A stretch of DNA of 64,000 nucleotides, taken from the NCBI GenBank assembly GCA_938024995.1, contig CALJDU010000001.1, positions 1-64,000 of the forward strand. The letters are read 5' to 3'. Source of the stretch: an uncultured bacterium (GTDB lineage: Bacteria > Myxococcota_A > Polyangia > Polyangiales > Houyiibacteriaceae). Position 1 is the stretch's first letter, and each line of letters starts with the position of its first letter. The notes beneath the pieces are model-generated. The model ran no database searches and was not told the DNA's origin. It saw only the letters and a program-made list of their open reading frames with translations. This document shows positions 49,799 to 57,607 of the stretch, piece by piece. The translations under genes and the position numbers were made by a program.

Positions 49799-52170
49799 CA
49801 GGGGTTGCCCACATGCGGGGTGGTTCCGGCGCCTCCGGACGGCGAATCCGACGGGGTGACCGGAATGAGCGATGGACCCCCGGTGGGAGCGGGCGGAGGA
49901 TCCGGAGTCGGCTCGGGTGCAGGACTCGGAGCAGGAGCGGGAGCAGGAGCGGGTGCCGGTGCGGGAGCAGGACTCGGTGCGGGCGCCGGTGCGGGAGTGG
50001 GAGCGGGACTCGGCGTCGGGCTTGATGAGCCACCGCCCAAGCGTTGAATGGCGGTACGCGCGGCGGCCGCGTTTCGACCACCGCCCGAGTCGAGGTAGTG
50101 CTGATACTCCGCGGCCGCGCCTTCACGCCGACCTTGGCGCTCGTAGATCCGCGCCATCTCATAGATGGCTTCGCGGTTGCCGCGGGAGGCGGCGCGGAAG
50201 TGACTGAGCGCGTTGCTCATTCGGTTGCGGCGCAGGTACGCCTGGCCCAGTCCGAAGTGCGCTTCGTGTCCGCTGCGGACCTCATTGGCGGCTTCGAAGT
50301 ACTGGACCGCGCGTGATGTGTTTCCAGACGAGAGCGCGGAGCGTCCTTGAGAGACGTACCAATCGTAGCTGCGTCCGGCGGGGGGACGACCATCATCGTC
50401 GCCGCCCATCTCGGAGCTGCCGTCGTCACCCATGTTCAGTTCGTCGAACGCAACATCGTCGTCGTCGCGTCGTCGGCGCATCGTCGTCATCGAGGTGCGC
50501 ATCTCGGTCACCGCGGGAGGGTCGACCGGAGCGGGCTCTGTGGGCTCGGTCGGCGTATCGGTCGCCGTCTCGGTCGCCGGCGTATCGGTCGTCGCCGCAT
50601 CCGTCTCTGTCGGTTCCGTCGGAATCTCTGCGGGGCCAGAGCCGATGGCTTGGCTCAAACGGGTCGCCGCGGGGTGGTCGGCCTTCTGCGCCAACACGCG
50701 GTCGAGCTGAGCGCGGGCGCCGGCGGGATCACTGTCGGCGTAGAGCGCACGCGCGAGCAGGAGCTTGGCGCGAATCGAGTCACCATCGAGGTCGACCGCG
50801 GACTGCGCAGCCGGACGCGCAGCAGCGATGTTCTGCGCCTCTTCGGCTGCGACGCGAGCGTCCGCCAAATGAAGGTCGGCGCTCGCGGGCCCCATTTGAC
50901 GTGCGCGATCCAAGTGCAGGTGCGCGTTCGCGAGGTTGCCCGAGAGCCGGAACGCTTCGCCGAGCGCGATCTCGCCGTCGGCGCTGGGTTCGGCGCGAAT
51001 GGCGTCTTCCGCGAACTGCCGCGCCGACCGCGCGTGCTCCTCCGCTTCTTCCCGAACGACCGCCGCGCGTCCTGCCGCGGTGGGGTCCTCTGCGTTTCCG
51101 GAGAGGTCGGTCGCGCGATCCTGGAGGGCTTGCGAGAGCCGGCCGTGTGAGCGCGCGAGGCCGAGAAGGACACGGGGGTCGCGCTCCGCGAGCGCCGTGG
51201 CGCGCGTGTACTCTTCAATGGCGGACTTGTAGCCGTCCTCGTGATCTTCAGCGAGGAGCGCCGCGCCGCGATCGACAAAGGCGGCAATCGGGTCTGGCTT
51301 TTCGCCGGCGATGAGCTCCGAGACCTTGTCCCACTTCCAAGCGACCACGCCTCCTGCGACGGCGAGGAGCGCGAGGACGAGCAGCCATATGCCGGCGCTG
51401 CTCTTCTTCTTTGGGAGCGAAACGGGGTCGACCGCTTCATGAAACGCGGCCGCGCCCGGATCCGGATCAAGCCGCGGCGCGTCGATGCGCGGCGCGCTCG
51501 TTTCCTTTCGCGTGGGTCGACGGCGACCGCGCGCAGGCGCTGCTGGAGCCTTGGAGGGAGGCGGTTGCGTGACCGGCGGAGCCGGACGTGAGGGAGGAGG
51601 CGGCGTCGGCGCAACAGAGGGTGCTGGCGGCGCAGGCCGGGAAGGGGGAGGCGCTGGACGCGAGGGAGGTGGAGGTGCCGGCCGAGACGGTGGAGGTACT
51701 GGACGAGACGCCGCAGGACGTGACGGAGACGGCGGGATCGACGACGCCGGCATCGGCGGCGCGCTCAGTCCCGACTTGGTGGACGGCCGCGGTGGCTTGC
51801 GTCCCCCGACGCCATAAAGCGTTTGCTTGCGCGCCTTCGGGGAAGTCGCGGCCGCGGCGGCGAAGAACGTGGAGAGCTCCGCGATCTGACCCAGCGGCTT
51901 CCAGTTTTCGCCGGAGCGGGAGATCTCATCCGTCTGCGAGAGCTCGCCGCGGGAGATCCGCTGCTGAAGGTCACGAAGCGATCCCAGGGTGAGGACGGAA
52001 CCGTCGGACTGACGAACGTGCCACTTCCTCCCCGCGTCTGGATCGGCACCAGGCCGAAACACCTTGAAGAGGTGGCTGCAGTTCGTGCATTTCACGGTTG
52101 TCCCGCGGTCCGAGACCAAGGTCTCGTCGAACTCATACTCAGTCGAACAGCGCGGGCAGGTAACGTCCAT
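49798..52170 (-). CDS. Zinc-ribbon / GYF-like / TPR membrane protein
   Basis: The 790-residue protein starts with an MJ0042-type zinc ribbon (CPRC at 5-8 and CTNC at 28-31). A GYF_2-like module follows (about 48-100; KWHVRQSDGSVLTLGSLRDL and DEISRSGENWKPLGQIAEL). A Pro/Ser-rich segment (about 130-215) leads to one membrane helix (about 258-277), a TPR array (about 295-500), an acidic linker and a second TPR set (about 590-690). The tail is almost pure Pro/Ala/Ser repeat (about 695-750). The zinc ribbon and GYF parts would be cytosolic and the TPR parts outside. This layout recurs in myxobacteria. It is coupled to sppA. Function unknown. Confidence 0.8.
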   Translation of the reverse strand: MDVTCPRCSTEYEFDETLVSDRGTTVKCTNCSHLFKVFRPGADPDAGRKWHVRQSDGSVLTLGSLRDLQQRISRGELSQTDEISRSGENWKPLGQIAELSTFFAAAAATSPKARKQTLYGVGGRKPPRPSTKSGLSAPPMPASSIPPSPSRPAASRPVPPPSRPAPPPPSRPAPPPSRPAPPAPSVAPTPPPPSRPAPPVTQPPPSKAPAAPARGRRRPTRKETSAPRIDAPRLDPDPGAAAFHEAVDPVSLPKKKSSAGIWLLVLALLAVAGGVVAWKWDKVSELIAGEKPDPIAAFVDRGAALLAEDHEDGYKSAIEEYTRATALAERDPRVLLGLARSHGRLSQALQDRATDLSGNAEDPTAAGRAAVVREEAEEHARSARQFAEDAIRAEPSADGEIALGEAFRLSGNLANAHLHLDRARQMGPASADLHLADARVAAEEAQNIAAARPAAQSAVDLDGDSIRAKLLLARALYADSDPAGARAQLDRVLAQKADHPAATRLSQAIGSGPAEIPTEPTETDAATTDTPATETATDTPTEPTEPAPVDPPAVTEMRTSMTTMRRRRDDDDVAFDELNMGDDGSSEMGGDDDGRPPAGRSYDWYVSQGRSALSSGNTSRAVQYFEAANEVRSGHEAHFGLGQAYLRRNRMSNALSHFRAASRGNREAIYEMARIYERQGRREGAAAEYQHYLDSGGGRNAAAARTAIQRLGGGSSSPTPSPAPTPAPAPAPSPAPAPAPAPAPAPAPSPAPEPTPDPPPAPTGGPSLIPVTPSDSPSGGAGTTPHVGNP

Positions 52171-52339
52171 GGGGTTTTTTTACGCTCGGGAGGCCGGTGT
52201 GGGCGGCGGGTGGAGGCCAGAGGCCCCTCCCGGCATCGCGGCGGATTATCCGAGACGTCTCGCCAAGTTGGAAGCGGAAAACCGCCTATTTGTGCATTGG
52301 CCCAGATCCCCGAGTCTTGTGGGGTGGTAGGGTGCGCCC

Positions 52340-53215
52340 ATGAGCCGAGATGTTGATCGCGTCGTGGACGCGGTAGCCCGAAAAGTGAAGCTTCGCCTCG
52401 TTTCCGAGCTCCGGAACACGCCCTGCCGAGCAGGGAAAGAAGAGTGCACCGGAGAAGGCTTGTGCGCGGTCAGGCGGCCCGACGATGCCAAAGCGATTCA
52501 ACGCGCGGGCGGCGGCCGGATTGGAGCGTCGCCTGGGATCGGCGCCGTGCGACAAGACCTCGCCCAATACATCGACCACACGTTGCTGAAGCCGGAGGCG
52601 GCGCACGATGACCTCGTGAAGATCTGCGACGAAGCGCGCCAGTTTGGTTTCGCCTCCGTCTGCGTGAACTCCGCGAACGTTCGCTTCTGCAAGGACCGCC
52701 TCAAGGGGACCGGCGTGATGACCGTCGCGGTCGTGGGCTTTCCGCTCGGCGCGATGACCTCGCACGCGAAAGCGTTCGAAACCAAGCAAGCGATCCGAGA
52801 CGGCGCCGATGAGATCGATATGGTGATCAACCTGGGCGCGCTCAAGAGCCGCGACCTCGTGACGGTGTTCGACGACATCGCGGCGGTGGTCAACGCGGCG
52901 CGACGTGTTCCCGTCAAAGTGATCATCGAAGCCGGCGCGCTCTCGGACGAAGAGAAGATCATCGCGTGCTCCCTTTCGAAGGCGGCGCACGCCGCGTTCG
53001 TGAAGACCTCGACCGGCTTCGGGCCCGGCGGCGCGACCCTCGACGACGTGCGTCTCATGCGTTCGGTTGTGGGCGCCGACACGGGCGTCAAAGCGAGCGG
53101 CGGGGTCCGAAACGCGGAAGCGGCGGACGCGATGGTGGCGGCTGGTGCGACACGGATCGGCGCGAGCGCGAGCGTCGCGATCGTGAAGGGCGAGACGAGC
53201 AAGAGCAGCTACTGA
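52340..53215 (+). CDS. deoC: Deoxyribose-5-phosphate aldolase with N-terminal extension, probable microcompartment cargo
   Basis: The 291-residue enzyme cleaves 2-deoxyribose-5-phosphate to acetaldehyde and glyceraldehyde-3-phosphate. Catalytic residues are intact: Asp160 in DEIDMVIN, Schiff-base Lys222 in FVKTSTGF and Lys251 in GVKASGGVR. The end, SKSSY, keeps the C-terminal Tyr known from E. coli DeoC. Residues 1-25 are an amphipathic helix (DVDRVVDAVARKVKLRLVSE), and about 26-70 form a linker with Cys29, Cys36 and Cys42; plain DeoC proteins begin near residue 71. The N-terminal helix resembles the encapsulation peptide of the shell-operon dehydrogenase, so I infer import into the microcompartment encoded 34 kb away. 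The gene is monocistronic and convergent with mazG. Confidence 0.93.
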   Translation: MSRDVDRVVDAVARKVKLRLVSELRNTPCRAGKEECTGEGLCAVRRPDDAKAIQRAGGGRIGASPGIGAVRQDLAQYIDHTLLKPEAAHDDLVKICDEARQFGFASVCVNSANVRFCKDRLKGTGVMTVAVVGFPLGAMTSHAKAFETKQAIRDGADEIDMVINLGALKSRDLVTVFDDIAAVVNAARRVPVKVIIEAGALSDEEKIIACSLSKAAHAAFVKTSTGFGPGGATLDDVRLMRSVVGADTGVKASGGVRNAEAADAMVAAGATRIGASASVAIVKGETSKSSY

Positions 53216-53243
53216 TTTTTGAGAGTTGTTGCGCTTCGTCTCT

Positions 53244-54032
53244 TTACTTCCCGCGTAGCTTTTCTTTTGCTTGCTCCCAGAGGTTGTCGCGTTGCGCATT
53301 GTCTAGCGCGCGGAGTCCGGCTTCGCCGGCGAGTTCTTCGGCGATCCGGAACCTCTGGCCGAAGCGCTCGAGGGTGGTCCTGAGCGCGGATTCGGGATCG
53401 ACGCGGCGTTTGCGCGCCACGCTCGCGAGCGCGAAGAGCACGTCTCCCAGCTCGGCTTCGATCCGTTCGTCGTCGTCTCCGTCGAGCGCTTCGTCGAGCT
53501 CGACGAGCTCTTCGTTGACCTTCGCGCGCGCTCCGGCGACGTCGCCCCAGTCGTAGCCGACCGCGCCGGCTTTCTCTCCCACGCGGAGCGCCCGGAGGAG
53601 CGCGGGGAGCGCGCGCGGGACTCCGTCGAGCGCGCTCTTCTTCTCGGTCTCGCCGCGTTCCGCTTTCTCTTTCGCTTTGATCGCTTCCCAGCGTCCGATG
53701 GCCGCGTCTTCGTCGTCCGCGCGCTCTTCGCCGAAGACCCACGGGTGCCGCCGCACCATTTTCTCGTGGATGCCCGAAGCGACATCGTCGAAGGAGAACC
53801 AACCGTTCCGCTCCGCCATCGCGGAGAGAAAGACGACCTGGAAGAGGAGGTCGCCGAGCTCTTCGCGGAGCGCCTTGGGGTCACCCGAGTCGATCGCCTC
53901 GACGACCTCGTGCGCCTCTTCGAGAACGTAAGGACGAAGCGTGCGCGGGGTCTGCGCGCGATCCCACGGACAGCCGTCGTCCGCGAGGAGCCGGTCCATG
54001 AGCGTGAGCAGCTGACGGGTCGATTCAGTCAT
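53244..54032 (-). CDS. mazG: Nucleoside triphosphate pyrophosphohydrolase MazG
   Basis: This 262-residue, two-repeat MazG hydrolyses NTPs and dNTPs to monophosphates and PPi. The first repeat has CPWDRAQTPRTLRPYVLEEA and ELGDLLFQVVFLSAMAE with the ExxE and ExxD metal residues. The second has EKAGAVGYDWGDVAGARAKV, ELVELDEALD and EAELGDVLFALASVAR. The length is normal. The start is ATG 54032; the frame remains open upstream without family similarity. The gene converges on the aldolase gene with 28 bases between stop codons. Confidence 0.94.
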   Translation of the reverse strand: MTESTRQLLTLMDRLLADDGCPWDRAQTPRTLRPYVLEEAHEVVEAIDSGDPKALREELGDLLFQVVFLSAMAERNGWFSFDDVASGIHEKMVRRHPWVFGEERADDEDAAIGRWEAIKAKEKAERGETEKKSALDGVPRALPALLRALRVGEKAGAVGYDWGDVAGARAKVNEELVELDEALDGDDDERIEAELGDVLFALASVARKRRVDPESALRTTLERFGQRFRIAEELAGEAGLRALDNAQRDNLWEQAKEKLRGK

Positions 54033-54087
54033 CGGGTCGATGTCGCATGCTCGACGCGAGGTGTCGAACCACGCATGATTCCGCCGG

Positions 54088-55158
54088 ATGCCGCGCCGCG
54101 CGCTCAATCGAACTCCCGCCGATCGTCTGCTCGCGTGTCTCTGTCTCTCGCTGGGTCTCGGACTGGGGTGCGCGGGGACGTCGGTGAGCGTGGAGGTCGA
54201 GCGACCGGCGTTGATCCCTGCCGACACGTTCCCCTTTGTGTTCATCGCGACCGATCATGATCGCGACGCGGTGTTGGTCGCGCAGGACGTGGTGCTCGGG
54301 CTGACCACGAGCAGCGACTCCCAAGCGCGCCGCGTCACCATCGACGAGCTCGACTCGATCCGCTTCCCCGAGGCGAGCGTGATCGTGGAGCTCTCCCTCG
54401 CCCTGCGCGAGCTCTCGCGTCCGCGCTCGATGACGACGCGCCCCTGCGTCCCCGGCGAGTGTGATGATCCCAATGTGGATCGCTTCGTCGCCGCGGCGCT
54501 CCGAGGCGTTGGGAGCGTGAAGGTGTTTTTGGTGCAGCGCGATGGCACTCGGGAGCTCGCGCAGGAAGCGCAAGTGAACGCTTACGATGAGGGCCGTGAC
54601 TATGAGTCGATGCGCGCACGCGTCGTGGGCGAGCTCTCTGACCGTGTCTATGACCTCTTCGTAACCCGCCGCGAAGAGCACCGCGTGCGGCTCTATCCGG
54701 TGTCCACGCTGCCCGAGGTGGGGCAGGCCATCGCGCTCGCCGCCCAAGGCGAGTGGATCTCCGCGCGCCGGTTGCTCGAACCGCTTCGTCGCGAGGCGCG
54801 CTCACTAGGACCGCCTTCCCGCGCTCGTTATCTCTACGCGCTGGGCGTGATCCGTCGCTTCGCGAACCGCGAGGCCGAGGTGAGCGAGGCGCGTCTGGCC
54901 GCGGCAGAGCGCGCGCTTCGCGCGGCGATTCAGCTCGACCCGCGTCAGCGCTACGCCGACGCCCTGGAGGAGCTGCTGCTGCATCGCGAACACCTGCGAA
55001 ACCTCGCGGCCCAGGAAGACGCGCGCGCGCACAACTTTGGGATCGCGGCACCACGCGAAGAGATCCCGGTCCCCGACGGGTACGCGCCGGTTCAGCCTTC
55101 GGAGCTGGCGCCCGCGGAACCCGAGGGCGAGACCGCGCCCGCGAGCCAGCCCAAGTAG
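54088..55158 (+). CDS. Lipoprotein with TPR-like C-terminal region, 356 aa
   Basis: The lipobox ends at Cys28 (GLGLGCAGT). The first domain (about 35-205) is alpha/beta and unrecognised. A CVPGECDDPN segment there may form a disulfide. The second part (about 215-310) is helical with ALGVIRRFANREAEVSEARL and AAIQLDPRQRYADALEEL, resembling TPR motifs. A Pro/Glu/Ala tail follows. The 3' end overlaps the convergent cutA gene by 67 bases. It is divergent from mazG by 55 bases. Probably an outer-membrane or periplasmic lipoprotein. Confidence 0.7.
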   Translation: MPRRALNRTPADRLLACLCLSLGLGLGCAGTSVSVEVERPALIPADTFPFVFIATDHDRDAVLVAQDVVLGLTTSSDSQARRVTIDELDSIRFPEASVIVELSLALRELSRPRSMTTRPCVPGECDDPNVDRFVAAALRGVGSVKVFLVQRDGTRELAQEAQVNAYDEGRDYESMRARVVGELSDRVYDLFVTRREEHRVRLYPVSTLPEVGQAIALAAQGEWISARRLLEPLRREARSLGPPSRARYLYALGVIRRFANREAEVSEARLAAAERALRAAIQLDPRQRYADALEELLLHREHLRNLAAQEDARAHNFGIAAPREEIPVPDGYAPVQPSELAPAEPEGETAPASQPK

Positions 55159-55463
55159 CTCGCGCTGCCTTCCGTGATCGGGAGCGCGATCAGTTCCGGG
55201 ACCTCGTAGGGGTGAATCTCGCCCAAGAGCGCGTCGATGGCGTCGAGCTGAGCGACATGCGTCTTGACCATCAAGACGACCTCCGCATCGTCGTGGGCCT
55301 CGCCGTTCCAGACGTAGATCGCGCGCGCGCCGGAGAGGATCGTCACGCACGCGGCGAGCCCGCGCTCGACGATGGCGCGCGCGATGAGAGCGCCTTGAGC
55401 TTCGCTCGGCGCGGTGGTGAAGACGACGCGCGCGCGCGGGTCGGCCGTGACGCCTGCGCTCAC
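55092..55463 (-). CDS. cutA: CutA1 divalent-cation tolerance protein
   Basis: The 123-residue protein is a standard CutA1 trimer subunit. It has LIARAIVERGLAACVTILSG, IYVWNGEAHDDAEVVLMVKT and the C-terminal IHPYEVPELIALPITEGSAS with the conserved HPYEVPE block. CutA1 is linked to copper and other divalent-cation tolerance; its exact role is unsettled. The GTG start overlaps the stop of the upstream TPR gene (GTGA). The C-terminal ~20 residues are coded in the overlap with the convergent lipoprotein gene. Confidence 0.92.
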   Translation of the reverse strand: MSAGVTADPRARVVFTTAPSEAQGALIARAIVERGLAACVTILSGARAIYVWNGEAHDDAEVVLMVKTHVAQLDAIDALLGEIHPYEVPELIALPITEGSASYLGWLAGAVSPSGSAGASSEG

Positions 55464-56473
55464 ATCATCGCCGCATCTTGACGCCCGCGGATCGCTTGCC
55501 GAACGAGCTCACGTAGCTGCGGTCGCGCGTCGCGAGCGAGCTGAGAGCGCGGCCACCGGCGGATCAACACGCGCAGGGCGTCACGCGCGGTGTCGAGGTC
55601 GTTGAGCTCCTCGGCGCAGAGGGCGAGCAGGTAGGTCGCGTCGGGTTGAACCTCGCGCACCATGTCCTGCTCCATGACCTGTCGCGCGTAAACGATCGCT
55701 TCGCTCTGACGACCGAGTCGGCGAAGCGCACGGGCGAGCTGGTACTTCACGTTGGGGATGTGCGCGCCATCGTCCTTGAGGCGGATCGCTTCTTGGAACT
55801 TCTCCGCCGACTCCGCATAGCGACCGGTCCGCATGAGCTCGAGTCCGCTTTGGTAAGAGGTGACCGAGAGGTCGAGGCGGAAGGTGTCATGAGTGTCGCG
55901 AAAGAACGCGGCTTCGGCCGGCGAGAGCTTTTCCTGCGTGACGGCTTGATAGCCCGAGACCACATCGCCGCGTTTCTGCTGCCGGATCAAATCGTAGAAG
56001 CGGGCGGCCTCGGCTTCTGCGCGGGCGCGCTCCTCTGCGCGGTCGGTCTCGTCCGCGAGCTCGCTCCGTAGCTCTTGCACGCGCGCCTCGAGAACATCGT
56101 TCTCCGAATCGAACTCGCTCATACGCGCGTCCGACGCCAGCTTGAGACCGACGAAGCTCAGGACCGCGACGACGACCAGGAAGACCCAACCGTTCCAGTT
56201 GAAGCGTCGCTCGTAGCCCGCTTGCCGCTTCGCGACCGACTTGATGTCGGCGCCCAGGGAGTTGATCAAGTTGTTCGTTTTGATCAAGAGCCCGCGGGAC
56301 TCAATGATCTCCTTTTTGATCTCTCGGATCTCATCTTCGGTGTCGCGCATCTGTGCTGCTGCTTCCTTCCGCTCGCCCGGAAACTCGATCTCACCGCTGC
56401 TATCCGCTCTCGGGGCGCGAGGCAAGCCCATCTCGCGCAGGCGCGCTCCTTGACGGAACAGCTGAACAGGCAT
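55460..56473 (-). CDS. Single-pass membrane protein with coiled coils and TPR tail
   Basis: The 337-residue protein has an N-terminal coiled coil (about 35-80; RDTEDEIREIKKEIIESRGL), one membrane helix (about 94-112) and a second coiled coil (about 120-160). The TPR region (about 200-330) includes SGLELMRTGRYAESAEKFQE, VKYQLARALRRLGRQSEAIV and LLALCAEELNDLDTARDALR. The order recalls YbgF/CpoB-like cell-envelope proteins, but without a signal peptide. It is coupled to cutA by a 4-base overlap. Start ATG 56473, 20 bases from the divergent lipoprotein gene. Confidence 0.72.
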   Translation of the reverse strand: MPVQLFRQGARLREMGLPRAPRADSSGEIEFPGERKEAAAQMRDTEDEIREIKKEIIESRGLLIKTNNLINSLGADIKSVAKRQAGYERRFNWNGWVFLVVVAVLSFVGLKLASDARMSEFDSENDVLEARVQELRSELADETDRAEERARAEAEAARFYDLIRQQKRGDVVSGYQAVTQEKLSPAEAAFFRDTHDTFRLDLSVTSYQSGLELMRTGRYAESAEKFQEAIRLKDDGAHIPNVKYQLARALRRLGRQSEAIVYARQVMEQDMVREVQPDATYLLALCAEELNDLDTARDALRVLIRRWPRSQLARDARPQLRELVRQAIRGRQDAAMM

Positions 56474-56493
56474 AAAAGCCCTTCGATTCCGCG

Positions 56494-56976
56494 ATGCTGC
56501 AGGTTCCTCACCCCCCCGCCGAGGCGCGTTTGAACGCGCGCTCCACTTTCCCTCCCGCGAGGCTCCTTTCAGGGGCGCTCTTGGCCGTCGTCATGTCGGT
56601 CGCGCTGTTCACGATCGCGTGCGGCGGAGGCAATCACGAGTACGTGATCGTCGGGACCGACCGCGCGGCGGGAGTGGATGGGTTGGTCGAGGTGGAGACC
56701 ATCGAAGGCGGCAATCGCCTCGTGACCCTGACGATCGATCACATGCCGCCTCCCGCGCGTTTCAACAACGCGACGACGTACGTTGTGTGGTTCACGCCAC
56801 CCGGCCGCCAACCGGTCAAGGCGGGGCAGCTGCAGTACGACGAGAGCAGCCGGCAGGGGCGAATGATGGCGACCACGCCGCTTCGCCGGTTTCATGTCCG
56901 CGTCAGTGCGGAGCAAAACGCAGACATCGACGCACCCAGCGACGTGGTGGTGTGTCAACGGCGCGTGGAGAACTGA
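56494..56976 (+). CDS. Small lipoprotein with immunoglobulin-like strands, 160 aa
   Basis: A hydrophobic N-terminal segment ends in a lipobox at about Cys43 (LFTIACGGG), rather late, so translation may start at an internal codon. The mature part (about 115 residues) has alternating strands with LTIDHMPPPARFNNATTYVV and VVWFTPPGRQPVKAGQLQYD, like small anti-sigma-K/Ig-like exported domains. No catalytic site is seen. It precedes efp by 67 bases and may be co-transcribed with it. Confidence 0.7.
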   Translation: MLQVPHPPAEARLNARSTFPPARLLSGALLAVVMSVALFTIACGGGNHEYVIVGTDRAAGVDGLVEVETIEGGNRLVTLTIDHMPPPARFNNATTYVVWFTPPGRQPVKAGQLQYDESSRQGRMMATTPLRRFHVRVSAEQNADIDAPSDVVVCQRRVEN

Positions 56977-57043
56977 GCGCGGCGACGCGTGAGGGATCCA
57001 CGGGCGAAGACCCCCCACAAGACCAAGTAAGGACAAGAAGCTC

Positions 57044-57607
57044 ATGGCTGACACCGGCGACATCAAAAAAGGTTTCAAGATGCTTATCGACGGCGTTCCG
57101 TTCGCGGTCGTCGATCATCAGTTCGTCAAGCCCGGCAAGGGCCAGGCGTTCATCCGAACCAAGCTCAAGAGCATGATCGCGGGGAACGTGATCGACCGTA
57201 CGTTCAAGAGCGGTGAGAAGCTCGAGAAGGCCAACACCGAAGAGCGCACGATGCAGTACCTCTACGACGACGGCGACAACCTCTTGTTCATGGACACCGG
57301 CAACTACGAGCAGGTCGGCGTGAGCAAAGAGGTCCTCGAAGACGTCGGCCTCTTTCTCCTCGAAGGCGTGAAGGTCGACATCATGTTCTTCAACGACCGC
57401 CCCATCGGCGTCACCCCGCCGACGTTCGTCGAGCTCACGGTCACCGAGACTGAGCCCGGCTTTAAGGGCGACACGTCGAGCAACACCACGAAGCCGGCGA
57501 CCACCGAGACCGGCCTGGTCGTGAACGTTCCGCTCTTCGTCAACGCCGGCGACAAGCTCAAGATCGACACTCGTACGTCGTCGTACGTGGAGCGAGTCAA
57601 GAACTGA
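57044..57607 (+). CDS. efp: Elongation factor P
   Basis: The 187-residue, three-domain EF-P of normal length relieves ribosome stalling at polyproline stretches. Domain I has the modification loop VKPGKGQAFIRTK with Lys32 as the target residue. Domain II carries MQYLYDDGDNLLFMDTGNYE. Domain III has GDTSSNTTKPATTETGLVVN and the C-terminal GDKLKIDTRTSSYVERV. A Lys in this loop is the form modified by EpmA, and the epmA gene follows directly. Proline-rich proteins elsewhere in the window would need this factor. Confidence 0.97.
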   Translation: MADTGDIKKGFKMLIDGVPFAVVDHQFVKPGKGQAFIRTKLKSMIAGNVIDRTFKSGEKLEKANTEERTMQYLYDDGDNLLFMDTGNYEQVGVSKEVLEDVGLFLLEGVKVDIMFFNDRPIGVTPPTFVELTVTETEPGFKGDTSSNTTKPATTETGLVVNVPLFVNAGDKLKIDTRTSSYVERVKN

